This document shows positions 17,807 to 27,192 of a stretch of 64,000 nucleotides of DNA, piece after piece. The notes below the pieces were generated by a model. It was not told the origin of the DNA and ran no database searches. It saw nothing but the letters and a program-made list of their open reading frames with translations. This DNA comes from Arcobacter nitrofigilis DSM 7299 (lineage in GTDB: Bacteria; Campylobacterota; Campylobacteria; Campylobacterales; Arcobacteraceae). Made by a program: the position numbers and the translations under genes. The stretch lies in the NCBI RefSeq assembly GCF_000092245.1, contig NC_014166.1, positions 1,054,001-1,118,000 of the forward strand, in the 5' to 3' direction. Position 1 is the first letter of the stretch, and every line of letters starts with the position of its first letter.

Positions 17807-18349
17807 ATGAGATATATAAAAAAAATTGTTAATATAATAAGTGTATTTTTTATAGTTATGGTTTTTATTGGATGTGAGTTTAATGAGTCATTACCCCAAA
17901 AGTTTGTAGTATTTAAAAAAGATTTAATTGGTAAATGGAAAATTATAGATAATAAAGATTATCCAATTGTAATAATTTCAAATAATAATAGAGAATATAT
18001 TTTTAAAACTTATGAAACTAATAGTGATAAATCTCAGGAAATAAGTGCTTATCTTTACGATTTAGATTATTTAAAAATACTTCAATTAAACTTTGGCATT
18101 AAAAAAAAACCTTTTTTTGGAAGATATGAGTTATTGAAGATAGATTTTTTATCAAAAGATAAAATTCTTTTAACGCATATTGATTTTGCTAAGTTTAAAG
18201 AGATAGTTGATGATTATAATAAAAGTAATAAATTAAAAAAATATGATTATGCAGATGTACCTAGTAGTTTAATTTATAAATTGATTAAAGAAAATAAAGA
18301 TACCCTTTTTCTAAATACTAAACATGCATTATTAAAGAAAGTTGAATAG
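17807..18349 (+). CDS. Hypothetical lipoprotein
   Basis: A 180-residue protein not recognised as a known family. Residues 5-22 are hydrophobic and end in a lipobox-like FIGC (Cys23), so a lipid-anchored exported protein is likely. The mature part begins with a LIGKWKI segment reminiscent of lipocalin-like domains, but this is weak. It starts 9 bases after the HIT gene. The 0.5-kb repeat element begins about 20 bases beyond its stop. Confidence 0.6.
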   Translation: MRYIKKIVNIISVFFIVMVFIGCEFNESLPQKFVVFKKDLIGKWKIIDNKDYPIVIISNNNREYIFKTYETNSDKSQEISAYLYDLDYLKILQLNFGIKKKPFFGRYELLKIDFLSKDKILLTHIDFAKFKEIVDDYNKSNKLKKYDYADVPSSLIYKLIKENKDTLFLNTKHALLKKVE

Positions 18350-18368
18350 AGTTTTCTATTTTCTCATA

Positions 18369-18911
18369 AAAACTTAAAAGTTTTCGTTCTTCTTACTTTT
18401 TGATCTCGAAAAAGTAAGCAAAAAAGACTGCCGAATTGATGAAGGCAAAGCTACCTTCCATTTATATATTTATTTCCTGCCCTGCAAAACTCACTAAAGA
18501 GTGCATTTAGCACTCTTCTTAACGCTCAAACAGTTTCGGGCTTTACCGAAAATAAATATCTAACTTCCAGCTTCATCAAAGGCAGAAAGAAAAGACAATA
18601 GTTTTAACTGCTAGTTTATAAAGTAATATATAGACACCAAATAATATTACTACATCTACAGAAGCCGAACGTTTATTTTTCTCTTTTCTAAACAAGATTG
18701 GTAACTGTCTGAGTGTTTAAAAGTTCCTAAATGGAAGTTTTAATAAACGAGTTTTACCAATCAGAAAAGATAAAAATAATAAGTGAGGGAACCCGAAGGG
18801 CTTCGCAGCCGTAGTTGCTTTTGCTTACTTTTCGTCAATACATGCGGGAACGAAGTGACTAAATCCTGAAAGGTAAAAGTAAGAAAGCGGAGAGGTTTAC
18901 CTCTTCAAGAG
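18369..18911 (+). repeat. Dispersed 0.5-kb structured noncoding element, copy 1
   Basis: This gene-free stretch is homologous along its length to 62073-62585, same orientation. Conserved parts: hairpin CTTACTTTTTGATC..AAAAAGTAAG; a long-range stem CTGCC-GAA-TTGATGAAG (18428-18444) with CTTCATCAA-A-GGCAG (18571-18585); a hairpin at 18497-18517 and one at 18724-18736 that covary with copy 2; TTTCGG-GCTTTA-CCGAAA; GATTGGTAA (18696-18704) with TTACCAATC (18754-18762); and an outer TTATTTTT-x-TCTTTTC pairing. The left end is a different palindrome (AAAACTT..AAGTTTT) from copy 2, and 33 extra bases (18843-18875) lie in the right terminal hairpin. No ORF of note. A structured RNA or a nonautonomous mobile element. 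Confidence 0.85.
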
Positions 18912-18998
18912 TGAGAAAAATAAAGTTTATAATCTTCAAGCCAATATAACTTTACAATGCTATACTTAACACACAAAAACTCAAACTAGGGATTAAAC

Positions 18999-19358
18999 AT
19001 GGTAATTAGAAAACAAGTAAATGAAAGAATGAGTAGAATAGTTGAATATAGTGGGGTTATTTATTTAGCTGGAATTGTATCTGATGATAAAGACTTAGAT
19101 ATAAAAGGTCAGGCTCAAAGAGTGTTGGCTATGGCAGAAGAAAGATTAGCTGAAGCTGGAAGCAATAAAGACCATATCTTACGAGCTGAAATATTTGTAA
19201 AAGACATCGCTAGAGATTTTGCTGGGTTTAATGAAGTTTGGGATGCTTGGGTATCAAAAGAACAGCCACCTGCACGTGCTTGTGTTGAAGCAAATATGGC
19301 AAGCTCTAATACACTAGTAGAGATAATATTTACAGCAGTAAAGAGTAGAATATTATAG
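18999..19358 (+). CDS. ridA: RidA/YjgF-family enamine/imine deaminase
   Basis: A 119-residue RidA-family protein that hydrolyses reactive enamine/imine intermediates. Motifs: VIYLAGIVSDD, the central QAQRVLAMAEERLAEAGSNKDHIL in part, and the C-terminal PPARACVEANMASSNTLVEI, with the substrate-binding Arg and Glu. It begins 88 bases after the repeat element and precedes a D-amino-acid dehydrogenase, which generates imino acids, so a functional pair is likely. Confidence 0.92.
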   Translation: MVIRKQVNERMSRIVEYSGVIYLAGIVSDDKDLDIKGQAQRVLAMAEERLAEAGSNKDHILRAEIFVKDIARDFAGFNEVWDAWVSKEQPPARACVEANMASSNTLVEIIFTAVKSRIL

Positions 19359-19470
19359 TAAAAAGATTTTTTCTTTTTGTTAAACATTAAAATTTTTTAT
19401 TACATCTTATTTCTTCTTGAAGTATAATACTTGCATAGTATTATTTCAAATAAAATCTGGAGAATCATTT

Positions 19471-20712
19471 ATGAAAAGAGACACTATTATTATCGGCGCT
19501 GGAGTTGTTGGACTTATGTGTGCTTATCATTTACATAAAGCTGGACGAAAAGTAACTATTATCGATGAAGGTGATATTACTGATTGTACATCATTTGGAA
19601 ATGCAGGATTATTATCTGCTTTTGATAAAGGATGTTTAGCTTATCCAGGTGTTATCTCAACTACGATGAAGCAGATGTTAAAAGGAGAATCTCCTGTAAA
19701 TATTCATCCTAAACTTGACCCCAAACTCTTTACTTGGCTTTTTAAATTTGCAGCAAGTGCAAATGAAAAGAGATTTAAAAGAACTGTTATGCTTTTTGAA
19801 AAGTATGGGGAAGACACTTTAAAATTATATGAAAAGATGCAAAAAGAAGATAATTTGGATTTTGATTATCACAGAAAAGGTATGCTTTCTGTATTTACAG
19901 AAGATGCAACTTATGAGAAGAAGCTAAAAGAGTGTGAATCAAAAGATAAAAAAACATATAAAATATTATCAAAAGAAGAGACAAAAGAGTATTTGCCTTG
20001 TGGAAATGAGAAAATAAAAGGTTCAATTTTATTTACTAGAAATGCGCACTTCGACCCTAAAAGAGTTATGTTAGAGACAAAAGAATTTTTAGAAAAAGAG
20101 GGTGTGGAGTTTATTTTAAATGAGAAGATTATTGATATAAAATTTTCAAACAAAAAAGTAAAATCAGTAAGTTCACTTACAAACACTTACGAAGCAGAAA
20201 ACTTTATACTTTCAACTGGTTATCAAACACTTTTAGCTGATATTAGAAAAAAAAGTTTGATGATGACTCCTGCAAAGGGTTATAGTATTACTTTCTCTAT
20301 GCCTAATGAGCTTAAACCAAAAACATCAACACTCTTTAGTGATTTGTTTATAGTGATGACTCCAAGACGAGATAGCGTAAGACTTACATCAAAATTAGAA
20401 TTAGGTTCTACCGATACAAAAGTAGTAAAAGAGCAAATAGATAGTATAAAATCAAACTTTGAAAAATATACACTTCCCTTTGAGATGAAAGATATAAAAG
20501 AGTGGACAGGATTTAGACCACTTACTCCAAATGATATACCACTATTTGGAAGAGATGAAGAGTACAAAAACTTAGTATATGCTATGGGAATGGGTTGGCT
20601 TGGTATGACCTTTGCTCCTAGTATTGGGAAAATAGTTAGAAAAATTATCACAAAAGATTTAGAGAATAAAAATAGCGATGACGTTTTACTTTTCTCAGGT
20701 TTTTATCAATAA
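19471..20712 (+). CDS. dadA: D-amino acid dehydrogenase, FAD-dependent
   Basis: DadA-like flavoenzyme that oxidises D-amino acids (typically D-alanine) to imino acids and feeds electrons to the respiratory chain. Dinucleotide fold IIIGAGVVGLMCAYHL at the N-terminus, SFGNAGLLS, and the C-terminal WTGFRPLTPNDIPLFGR and MGMGWLGMTFAPSIGKI segments. 413 residues. The open frame extends to TTG 19417, but ATG 19471 is chosen because TGGAGA precedes it, the longer form has no family support and a TATAAT box (19423-19428) falls inside that extension. RidA upstream can clear the imine product. Confidence 0.9.
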   Translation: MKRDTIIIGAGVVGLMCAYHLHKAGRKVTIIDEGDITDCTSFGNAGLLSAFDKGCLAYPGVISTTMKQMLKGESPVNIHPKLDPKLFTWLFKFAASANEKRFKRTVMLFEKYGEDTLKLYEKMQKEDNLDFDYHRKGMLSVFTEDATYEKKLKECESKDKKTYKILSKEETKEYLPCGNEKIKGSILFTRNAHFDPKRVMLETKEFLEKEGVEFILNEKIIDIKFSNKKVKSVSSLTNTYEAENFILSTGYQTLLADIRKKSLMMTPAKGYSITFSMPNELKPKTSTLFSDLFIVMTPRRDSVRLTSKLELGSTDTKVVKEQIDSIKSNFEKYTLPFEMKDIKEWTGFRPLTPNDIPLFGRDEEYKNLVYAMGMGWLGMTFAPSIGKIVRKIITKDLENKNSDDVLLFSGFYQ

Positions 20713-20731
20713 ATAAAATAAAAGGTTATAG

Positions 20732-22066
20732 ATGTATTCAAAACTATTATCTAAGAAAAAATATTATGGTGAGGGTAAACAACTCTCAGAATCAAAAAAT
20801 GAAGAGTTTTATAGAAGTAGTTTCCATAAAGATTATGATAGATTGATATTTTCAAAGTCTTTTAGAAGACTTTCAAAAAAAACACAAGTTCATCCTTTAT
20901 CTAAAAATGACCATGTTCACAATAGATTGACCCATAGTTTAGAAGTAGCAAGTGTGGGGAGAAGTTTAGGTTTAAGAGCTGGAGAGATATTTAAAAGAAA
21001 AAATGAGAGTGTAAATCCTTATGATGTGGGCTACATAGTTCAAACAGCTTGTTTAGCACATGATATTGGTAATCCTCCTTTTGGTCATGCTGGGGAAGAA
21101 GTTATTAAAGAGTGGTTTTCAAAAAATAAAGAAGAAGATTTTTTAAATGCCTTATCAAGTGATGAGTTAGACGATTTTTTAAACTTAGATGGCAATGCCC
21201 AAAGTTTTAGAATAGTATCAAAACTTGAAAACAATAGTTTTAAAGGTGGTATGAATCTTACTTTTTCTACCTTGGGAGCACTTATAAAGTATCCTTATGC
21301 TTCAAGTAATTGTAAAAAAATAGGAAAGTCAAAATTCAACTTTTTTCAAAGTGAAAAAGAGTTTTTCGAACTACTTTTTAAGGAGCTTGATTTAGTAAAA
21401 AAAGATGGAACATATATGAGGCATCCTCTATCTTATTTGATGGAAGTTGCTGATGATATTTGTTATGGTCTATTAGATTTACAAGATGCCCATGAGCTCA
21501 AAATCATAACACTTAATGACACAATAAAAATCTTTGAGTATATACTAGGAGAAGAAGAGGTTGAAAACTCACTTGCAAATGAAAAGTATGATGATTTTCA
21601 AAGATTATCAAGATTTGTTGCTTTATCAATCAACAATCTTACCAATCATGCAATGGAAAAGTTTGAAGAAAATTTAGAGAATATTTGTAGTGAAAGCCAA
21701 GAAAAAGATTTATTATCATATTTTACAAATGATGATTTAAAACAAGGATTATTAGTAGCAAAAAGACTAGGTCACGAAAAAGTATTTAATGAGACTAGAA
21801 AAGTAGAGTTAGAACTTGGTGCTTATAATATAATTGAAATTTTGTTAGACAATCTAATAAAAGCTACTTATAGATTACATAACTGTAAAGATGAAAAAAA
21901 GTTATCTTTTAAAGATCAAAGAGCCTTACAACTAATGGAAAATGATAAACCAAATAAAAATGACTCATTATACAATATGTACCAAAGAGTAATTGATTAT
22001 ATCGTGGGTATGACTGACAATCATGCAAAATATATTGCTCATCAATTTATTGGTATGAGTTATTAA
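20732..22066 (+). CDS. dgt: dGTP triphosphohydrolase
   Basis: HD-domain enzyme that splits dGTP into deoxyguanosine and triphosphate. 444 residues: [32 protein letters not shown] (first His), [16 protein letters not shown] (HD pair) and [19 protein letters not shown] supply the metal ligands. Nineteen bases after dadA. Such enzymes balance dNTP pools, and some act in phage defence. The next gene is convergent. Confidence 0.94.
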   Translation: MYSKLLSKKKYYGEGKQLSESKNEEFYRSSFHKDYDRLIFSKSFRRLSKKTQVHPLSKNDHVHNRLTHSLEVASVGRSLGLRAGEIFKRKNESVNPYDVGYIVQTACLAHDIGNPPFGHAGEEVIKEWFSKNKEEDFLNALSSDELDDFLNLDGNAQSFRIVSKLENNSFKGGMNLTFSTLGALIKYPYASSNCKKIGKSKFNFFQSEKEFFELLFKELDLVKKDGTYMRHPLSYLMEVADDICYGLLDLQDAHELKIITLNDTIKIFEYILGEEEVENSLANEKYDDFQRLSRFVALSINNLTNHAMEKFEENLENICSESQEKDLLSYFTNDDLKQGLLVAKRLGHEKVFNETRKVELELGAYNIIEILLDNLIKATYRLHNCKDEKKLSFKDQRALQLMENDKPNKNDSLYNMYQRVIDYIVGMTDNHAKYIAHQFIGMSY

Positions 22067-22071
22067 AATAC

Positions 22072-22320
22072 TTATTTTAATAACTCATGTGGGGGTACAT
22101 TAAATAACTTTGCCAATTTATATACATGCTCCAAATTAAAATGCTTTCCATATTTTAAATTTTCACAATTAGAATAGAAAGCAACAGATTTTATTCCTAT
22201 TTCTAAAGCTACATCTAATTGTTTTAATCCATATTCTAACCTCTTTTGTTTTATATTGTTCGATACACTTTTATAAAAATCTATCACCTCTGTTTCTGTG
22301 CTATTAGAAAAAAAATCCAT
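22072..22320 (-). CDS. XRE-family transcriptional regulator
   Basis: An 82-residue single-domain helix-turn-helix protein: NIKQKRLEYGLKQLDVALEIGIKSVAFYS and FNLEHVYKLAKLFNVPPHELL fit the XRE/Cro fold. The start codon is preceded by a perfect palindrome TATCCTATAGGATA that overlaps the ribosome site, suggesting self-repression. Similar small regulators occur in phage remnants and toxin-antitoxin loci, but no toxin gene is evident beside it. Confidence 0.8.
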   Translation of the reverse strand: MDFFSNSTETEVIDFYKSVSNNIKQKRLEYGLKQLDVALEIGIKSVAFYSNCENLKYGKHFNLEHVYKLAKLFNVPPHELLK

Positions 22321-22324
22321 TTTT

Positions 22325-22393
22325 TATCCTATAGGATATTGTAAAATTACTACTATATAGTTATAATTTTTTTTTATCTTTACTCCATAGGAT
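22325..22393. promoter_or_regulatory. Probable operator of the XRE gene
   Basis: TATCCTATAGGATA (22325-22338) is a perfect 14-bp palindrome immediately upstream of the XRE start. A second partial copy, TCCATAGGATA, lies at 22384-22393 region, about 55 bases further. Binding by the XRE protein is inferred. Confidence 0.55.
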
Positions 22394-22599
22394 AAATTTT
22401 GATAATTAATGAGAAAGATTATTATAATTATTAAACTCTGAAGAAAGTAGAATTAAATTATATATAAAAATGCTTTTGAATTCAAAATTTTAAAAGTACT
22501 TGTTTGACTAATCTATGAAAATTATATTTATCGTTAGACCTATATTATAACTTAAATAAAGGAATAAATAATGGAACTTACAATTGAAAAGTCAGTAAA

Positions 22600-22911
22600 A
22601 TGCATAACTACAATTTTTTAACTCAAGAAGAATTTAGAATTCAAGTGCTAAAAAAAAAGATAGAAAAAGCTACTAATGAGTGGAAATATCCCTTATATGA
22701 AATATATACTATGTCTACTGGAACTTTACTGAACATTGAAGTATGTAAAATTGATGAAAGCATATATAAAGATACCCTTGAAAAAACAAATAAAAAAATA
22801 GAGCAATTAATATCAATAATAGATATTTTTAATGAAATTGAAATTGATAGTATTTTAAAGAGCAATTTATCACCAAATAATTATATATTTATTAGGAGGT
22901 GTACTTTATAA
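22600..22911 (+). CDS. Hypothetical protein, possibly frameshifted at its start
   Basis: A 103-residue acidic helical protein that I do not recognise. The ATG at 22600 has no clear ribosome site. In contrast ATG 22571, in another frame, follows AAAGGAATAAATA and reads MELTIEKSVK before running to a stop. One extra A in the AAAA tract before 22600 would join the two frames into a 113-residue product. Either the short form is real or the gene is frameshifted. Confidence 0.4.
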   Translation: MHNYNFLTQEEFRIQVLKKKIEKATNEWKYPLYEIYTMSTGTLLNIEVCKIDESIYKDTLEKTNKKIEQLISIIDIFNEIEIDSILKSNLSPNNYIFIRRCTL

Positions 22912-23120
22912 ATATTATACTTCTAGGATAAATATTCTGGTTAAAAATAGGAACCAACTTATATGTTACTTAATAATTAAATAAGTTATTAAGATAAAAA
23001 ATATTAAAATAGTTAGTTCGTTCGAATTTTTGGGTGTTATTAAGGGGGACAAGTGTTTGTTTCTAATAATTAAAATTATTAAATAATTAATTTAATAATT
23101 AATTAAGAAAAGGAAAAAGT

Positions 23121-25448
23121 ATGTTTAAAAATATGACAATTAAGATGAAGTTAGTCTCTTCATTTACCTTGATAGTTGGTTTGATAATCTGTTTAGCAGG
23201 ATATAGTATATATTCAGTTGATAAATCAGGTGATGGATTTAATTCATATAGAGAAATGGCAAAAGATACTGTTCTTTCCTCTCGTGTTCAAGCAAATATG
23301 TTAATGGCAAGAATTGACGTTATTAAGTATTTAAATTCAGGTACACAAAAAGAGATAGATAGTTTTGAAAATTCTTATAAAAGGACAAAAGAATTCCTTA
23401 CTAGAGCAAAGAAGGAGATCCAAAATCCAACTCGTGCTCCAAAAGTATTAAAAATGCTGGATGATTTAACATTATACAAAGATAGCTTTTCTGAAGTGGT
23501 TAAATATACAAAAGAAAAAGATAGAATATTGACTACTATATTAAATGTAGATGGTAAAAAAATAGAAATTATTTTATCTTCTGTTTTTGAAGCTACAAAA
23601 AATGAAAGAGATCATGAAGCCTCTTATATCACTGGTACTGCAATTAGAAGCTTATTATTAGCTCGACTTTATACAATGAAGTTTATAGATACTGAGTCTA
23701 AAGATGACTATAATAGAGTACAAAGTGAATTTGGTATTTTAGCAAAAAATTTGTCAACACTAAAAAGTACTATAAAAAACAGTAGTAGAATAACTCAACT
23801 TAATGAATCAATTGATTTAATACAAAGATATACAAAAGCTGTTACAGAGATATATGATAACACCCTCAAAAGAAGAGAAGTAATTAATGAAAAATTAAAT
23901 GTTATTGGTCCTGAAATTGCAAAATTAAGTGAAGAAGTTAAATTATCAATTAAGGCTGATCAAGATTTAATTGGACCAGCTGTAAAGAAATTGAATTCAA
24001 ATATAAAATCATTGATTACAACAATATCTATAATAATATTAGCTCTAGCAATCTTTTTAGCAGTAGTCTTACCAAGAAATATAGCTAACTTATTAAGTAC
24101 TTTCCAAACAGGACTAATAGACTTCTTTAAATACTTAAACCGAGAGATGCCAGAAGTAGAATTGATAAAAATCGATTCAACAGATGAATTTGGGATGATG
24201 GCAAAAGTAGTTAATGAAAATATAGAGAAGACAAAAGTAGGGATAGAAGAAGATAGAAAATTAATAGATGAAACTATTACAGTATTAGGAGAGTTTGAAC
24301 AAGGTGATTTAGTACAAAGACTAGATATAAGTGTGTCAAATCCAGCATTAATGCAACTAAAAGATGTATTAAATAAAATGGCAGATACTCTAGAAAACAA
24401 TATTAACAATGTACTAGATATTGTAGAAGAATACTCTTCATATAATTATTTAAATAAGATATCTACACAAGGATTAAAAGAACATCTTTTAAAATTAGCA
24501 TCTGGAGTAAATAATTTAGGTGATTCGATAACAGAAATGTTACTTGAAAATAAATCAAATGGATTGACTCTAGATAAAAGTTCGAATACCTTGTTAAAAA
24601 ATGTGGATAAATTAAATCAAAGTTCAAATGAAGCTGCAAGCTCACTAGAAGAGACAGCAGCAGCTTTGGAAGAGATAACAAGTAATATAAGAAGTAATAC
24701 AGAAAATATTGCAAAAATGTCTGAACTATCAAGTGGTGTAACAAAATCAGCAAATGAAGGTGAAGCATTAGCAAATGACACAACAGTAGCAATGGAAGAG
24801 ATAAATGCACAAGTAACAGCAATAAAAGAAGCAATTACAGTAATTGATCAAATAGCTTTCCAAACAAATATTCTAAGTCTAAATGCAGCAGTAGAAGCAG
24901 CAACAGCAGGAGAAGCAGGGAAAGGATTTGCAGTAGTTGCAGGAGAAGTGCGAAATCTAGCTTCAAGAAGTGCAGAAGCAGCAAGTGAGATAAAATCATT
25001 AGTAGAAAATGCTACAAATAAAGCAAATGATGGGAAAAATATAGCAGGTGAAATGATAAAAGGATATAAAGCATTAAATAGTAATATCTTAGAATCAACA
25101 AACCTAATTACAGATATAGAAAGTGCTTCAAAAGAGCAACTGTCAGGAATAGAACAAATTAATGATGCTGTAAATGAATTAGATCAACAAACACAACAAA
25201 ATGCAATGGTAGCATCTGAAACACAAGATATAGCAATCTTAACGGATGAAATAGCTAAACTAATTGTTAGTGATGCAAACAATAAAGAGTTTGCTGGAAA
25301 AGAGAATGTAAAAGCTAAATCAGCTGAGAATAAAGTAAAAGATACTCTTCCCGTTAAGAAAGAAGTTACAAAACCTGTAATAAAAAAAGAAGTAAAAAAT
25401 GAAGTTATGAAATCCCAAAAAGATAACGATGAGTGGGAGAGCTTTTAA
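23121..25448 (+). CDS. Methyl-accepting chemotaxis protein with HBM-like sensor
   Basis: A 775-residue chemoreceptor: membrane helix 1 (about 10-30), a long all-helical periplasmic domain (about 32-295) resembling the helical bimodular (HBM) sensor of McpS-type receptors for organic acids, membrane helix 2 (about 297-317), HAMP-like linkers, and the signalling domain with tip [21 protein letters not shown] charged flexible tail of 50 residues ends in DEWESF, matching the C-terminal WxxF pentapeptide that tethers CheR/CheB, so it can probably serve as a high-abundance receptor. Ligand unknown. Confidence 0.93.
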   Translation: MFKNMTIKMKLVSSFTLIVGLIICLAGYSIYSVDKSGDGFNSYREMAKDTVLSSRVQANMLMARIDVIKYLNSGTQKEIDSFENSYKRTKEFLTRAKKEIQNPTRAPKVLKMLDDLTLYKDSFSEVVKYTKEKDRILTTILNVDGKKIEIILSSVFEATKNERDHEASYITGTAIRSLLLARLYTMKFIDTESKDDYNRVQSEFGILAKNLSTLKSTIKNSSRITQLNESIDLIQRYTKAVTEIYDNTLKRREVINEKLNVIGPEIAKLSEEVKLSIKADQDLIGPAVKKLNSNIKSLITTISIIILALAIFLAVVLPRNIANLLSTFQTGLIDFFKYLNREMPEVELIKIDSTDEFGMMAKVVNENIEKTKVGIEEDRKLIDETITVLGEFEQGDLVQRLDISVSNPALMQLKDVLNKMADTLENNINNVLDIVEEYSSYNYLNKISTQGLKEHLLKLASGVNNLGDSITEMLLENKSNGLTLDKSSNTLLKNVDKLNQSSNEAASSLEETAAALEEITSNIRSNTENIAKMSELSSGVTKSANEGEALANDTTVAMEEINAQVTAIKEAITVIDQIAFQTNILSLNAAVEAATAGEAGKGFAVVAGEVRNLASRSAEAASEIKSLVENATNKANDGKNIAGEMIKGYKALNSNILESTNLITDIESASKEQLSGIEQINDAVNELDQQTQQNAMVASETQDIAILTDEIAKLIVSDANNKEFAGKENVKAKSAENKVKDTLPVKKEVTKPVIKKEVKNEVMKSQKDNDEWESF

Positions 25449-25462
25449 GCTCTCCTATTTCA
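25436..25462. terminator. Intrinsic terminator, chemoreceptor/GNAT gene
   Basis: GGAGAGCTT (25436-25444), loop TT and AAGCTCTCC (25447-25455) form a perfect stem across the stop codon, followed by a T-rich stretch. The convergent GNAT gene ends at its edge, so it may work in both directions. Confidence 0.75.
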
Positions 25463-26090
25463 AATCTCTTTTATTTATTTCATTTGATAAATCAGTAAAT
25501 TTAAAACGACTTTTCATAAGTTTTAAACAATCTTTGTGGATAATTATCTCTTTTTCATCAAAAGAGTTTGCATTATCCTTTAGTTTTTTGTATATGTCTT
25601 CTAACTCCACATCATTGAATTCATCAGTTGAACCCTCATAATTAATCTCTTCAATCTCTTTTATGTCCTCAGGCATTTTAAAATCACTATAATAAAGTAA
25701 CTCCTTAGTTACACCCCAATACCTAAGACCTAATTTATTATAAAATTTAATAGAGTTGTTCACGCTATATAATTTACATCTTTCGATTTTATTAGGTTTT
25801 ACAGAAGAAAAAAGATATTTTAATAATTTATATGCATAACCGTTTCTTCTATATTTAAAGGGAGTTAGAATATTGTTTATTGTTAGATATTTGTTATTTT
25901 TAGAGATATTATAAAAAAGATATGTAACATGTCGATTATTCACCTTTAAAGCAATGGGAGGAAAATTTTCCCAACTATAGTAGTTATCCCATAAATCAAG
26001 TGCATTTTTTAAAAACTTTAGATTCTCAAAATGGCTTAATTTTTGTACTGATTCTAGATATTCGTCCCTACTTAAAGTCACAACTTCCAA
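25455..26090 (-). CDS. GNAT-like acetyltransferase domain protein
   Basis: A 211-residue protein. Residues 55-150 look like a GNAT fold: a strand before YRRNGYAYKLLKYLF, which matches the acetyl-CoA-binding R-x-x-G-x-A loop, then SVNNSIKFYNKLGLRYW, typical of the last GNAT helix and strand. The C-terminal 60 residues are acidic and unassigned. Last of three minus-strand genes with 2- and 31-base gaps. Substrate unknown. Confidence 0.65.
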   Translation of the reverse strand: MEVVTLSRDEYLESVQKLSHFENLKFLKNALDLWDNYYSWENFPPIALKVNNRHVTYLFYNISKNNKYLTINNILTPFKYRRNGYAYKLLKYLFSSVKPNKIERCKLYSVNNSIKFYNKLGLRYWGVTKELLYYSDFKMPEDIKEIEEINYEGSTDEFNDVELEDIYKKLKDNANSFDEKEIIIHKDCLKLMKSRFKFTDLSNEINKRDLK

Positions 26091-26092
26091 AA

Positions 26093-26359
26093 CTAATGTT
26101 CTTTATGTTCATCTATTAAGGTCATAATTTTGTCGTAAACTTCACTTGCTTGTGTATCGTTTATTTGATTAGTATTAATTGATTCAACGATATTTTGTAG
26201 TTCTACCATGAAAGATTCCATCTCTTTTATAGCCTCCATATCATCTTCTGTTGCTTCATTATTTTCCAAGAGTATTAACAAGTCTTCCAAATATCTTTCA
26301 ACTTCTGGTAACATTGTTACCTCGACAACTTCTTTTAGCTCATCTTTAATATTGGACAT
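26093..26359 (-). CDS. Hypothetical small acidic protein
   Basis: An 88-residue, acidic, helical protein without recognised family. Heptad-like spacing of Leu/Ile/Met suggests a coiled coil. Two bases upstream of the GNAT-like gene, so likely co-expressed with it. No membrane segment or signal peptide. Confidence 0.55.
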   Translation of the reverse strand: MSNIKDELKEVVEVTMLPEVERYLEDLLILLENNEATEDDMEAIKEMESFMVELQNIVESINTNQINDTQASEVYDKIMTLIDEHKEH

Positions 26360-26390
26360 TTTTAACCTTTTAATTAACTATTTTATACTT

Positions 26391-26807
26391 TTAAAATACA
26401 AAAGCAATATCTGTTATAGAAATATTATACATTAAAACCTTTGTATTATCAGAATCAATAACACTATATTTTATAGTTAAATCATTTGGATTTTCAATTT
26501 CTTGATGCTTTTCTACAAATCTTTTGTATCTATTTTCATCTAAAATAGAATAAATAAAAAGTACCTTTTCTTTAAATTTTTCATTATTTATATATAAAGA
26601 AAAAACTTCAGGCTGTTTTTCCATATCATATTTATTTACAAAATTAATATCATACATTTTTTCTACAAGTTCATTTTTTATATATTCTTTTGAATTATAT
26701 GTGTAATAATCATCTGCTAATATCTCTTCTAATTCATCAGATATCTCAAAATAATTAAACTTGCTATAGTCGTTATCTTCTTCAATTAAATATCTTTTTT
26801 CAATCAT
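26391..26807 (-). CDS. Hypothetical protein
   Basis: A 138-residue protein, not recognised, rich in Tyr, Asp and Glu. It has a good ribosome site (AAGGAGA) just before the ATG, making it the first gene of a three-gene minus-strand set. The C-terminus (TKVLMYNISITDIAFVF) looks like beta strands. No signal peptide. Function cannot be inferred. Confidence 0.55.
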   Translation of the reverse strand: MIEKRYLIEEDNDYSKFNYFEISDELEEILADDYYTYNSKEYIKNELVEKMYDINFVNKYDMEKQPEVFSLYINNEKFKEKVLFIYSILDENRYKRFVEKHQEIENPNDLTIKYSVIDSDNTKVLMYNISITDIAFVF

Positions 26808-26878
26808 AAATCTCCTTTTTTAAATAAATATTATATCAAATATTACTTAGTGTTATAAGAAAGTATAATTCTGAAAAT

Positions 26879-27179
26879 ATGTCTTTTCAAAAGTTGATAC
26901 CTCTATATGATAAAGAAGAGGTTTTATTTTATCTTGACCCACCATATGTGAGTACTGAAAGTTACTATAAAAATACAGGTGGATTTGGTATCAAAGAGCA
27001 TAAAGAATTAGCAGCACTGTTGTCTCAAGTTTTTACTCTCTTATAATGACTGTGAGCTAGTGCGTGAGTTATATAAAGACTTTAAGATAGTAAGTAGTAA
27101 AGAGATAGAGTACACGCTGGGTAAAAATATGCATGGGAAGAATAAAAGTGTTCGGGAGGTTTTTGTTATGAATTATTAG
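26879..27179 (+). pseudogene. DNA adenine methylase (Dam/D12 class), truncated and frameshifted
   Basis: Two adjacent frames encode the C-terminal part of an N6-adenine methyltransferase. The first reads FYLDPPYVSTESYY (catalytic motif DPPY) and GFGIKEHKELAALLSQ, ending at a stop near 27045. The second continues with SYNDCELVRELYKDF and LGKNMHGKNKSVREVFVMNY to the stop at 27177-27179. The SAM-binding N-terminal part is missing and about 27035-27045 holds a frameshift. It is a decayed, probably phage- or restriction-derived gene. Confidence 0.85.
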
Positions 27180-27192
27180 TCTCTTAATTAGA

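Noticed and set aside
18361-18990. Copy 1 element as a tRNA or rRNA fragment
   Set aside because: No cloverleaf, anticodon arm or rRNA signature could be found; its stems are of other layout.
24463-24834. Leu-rich 123-residue frame opposite the chemoreceptor
   Set aside because: Arises from the Gln/Ala/Glu-rich coiled coil read backwards.
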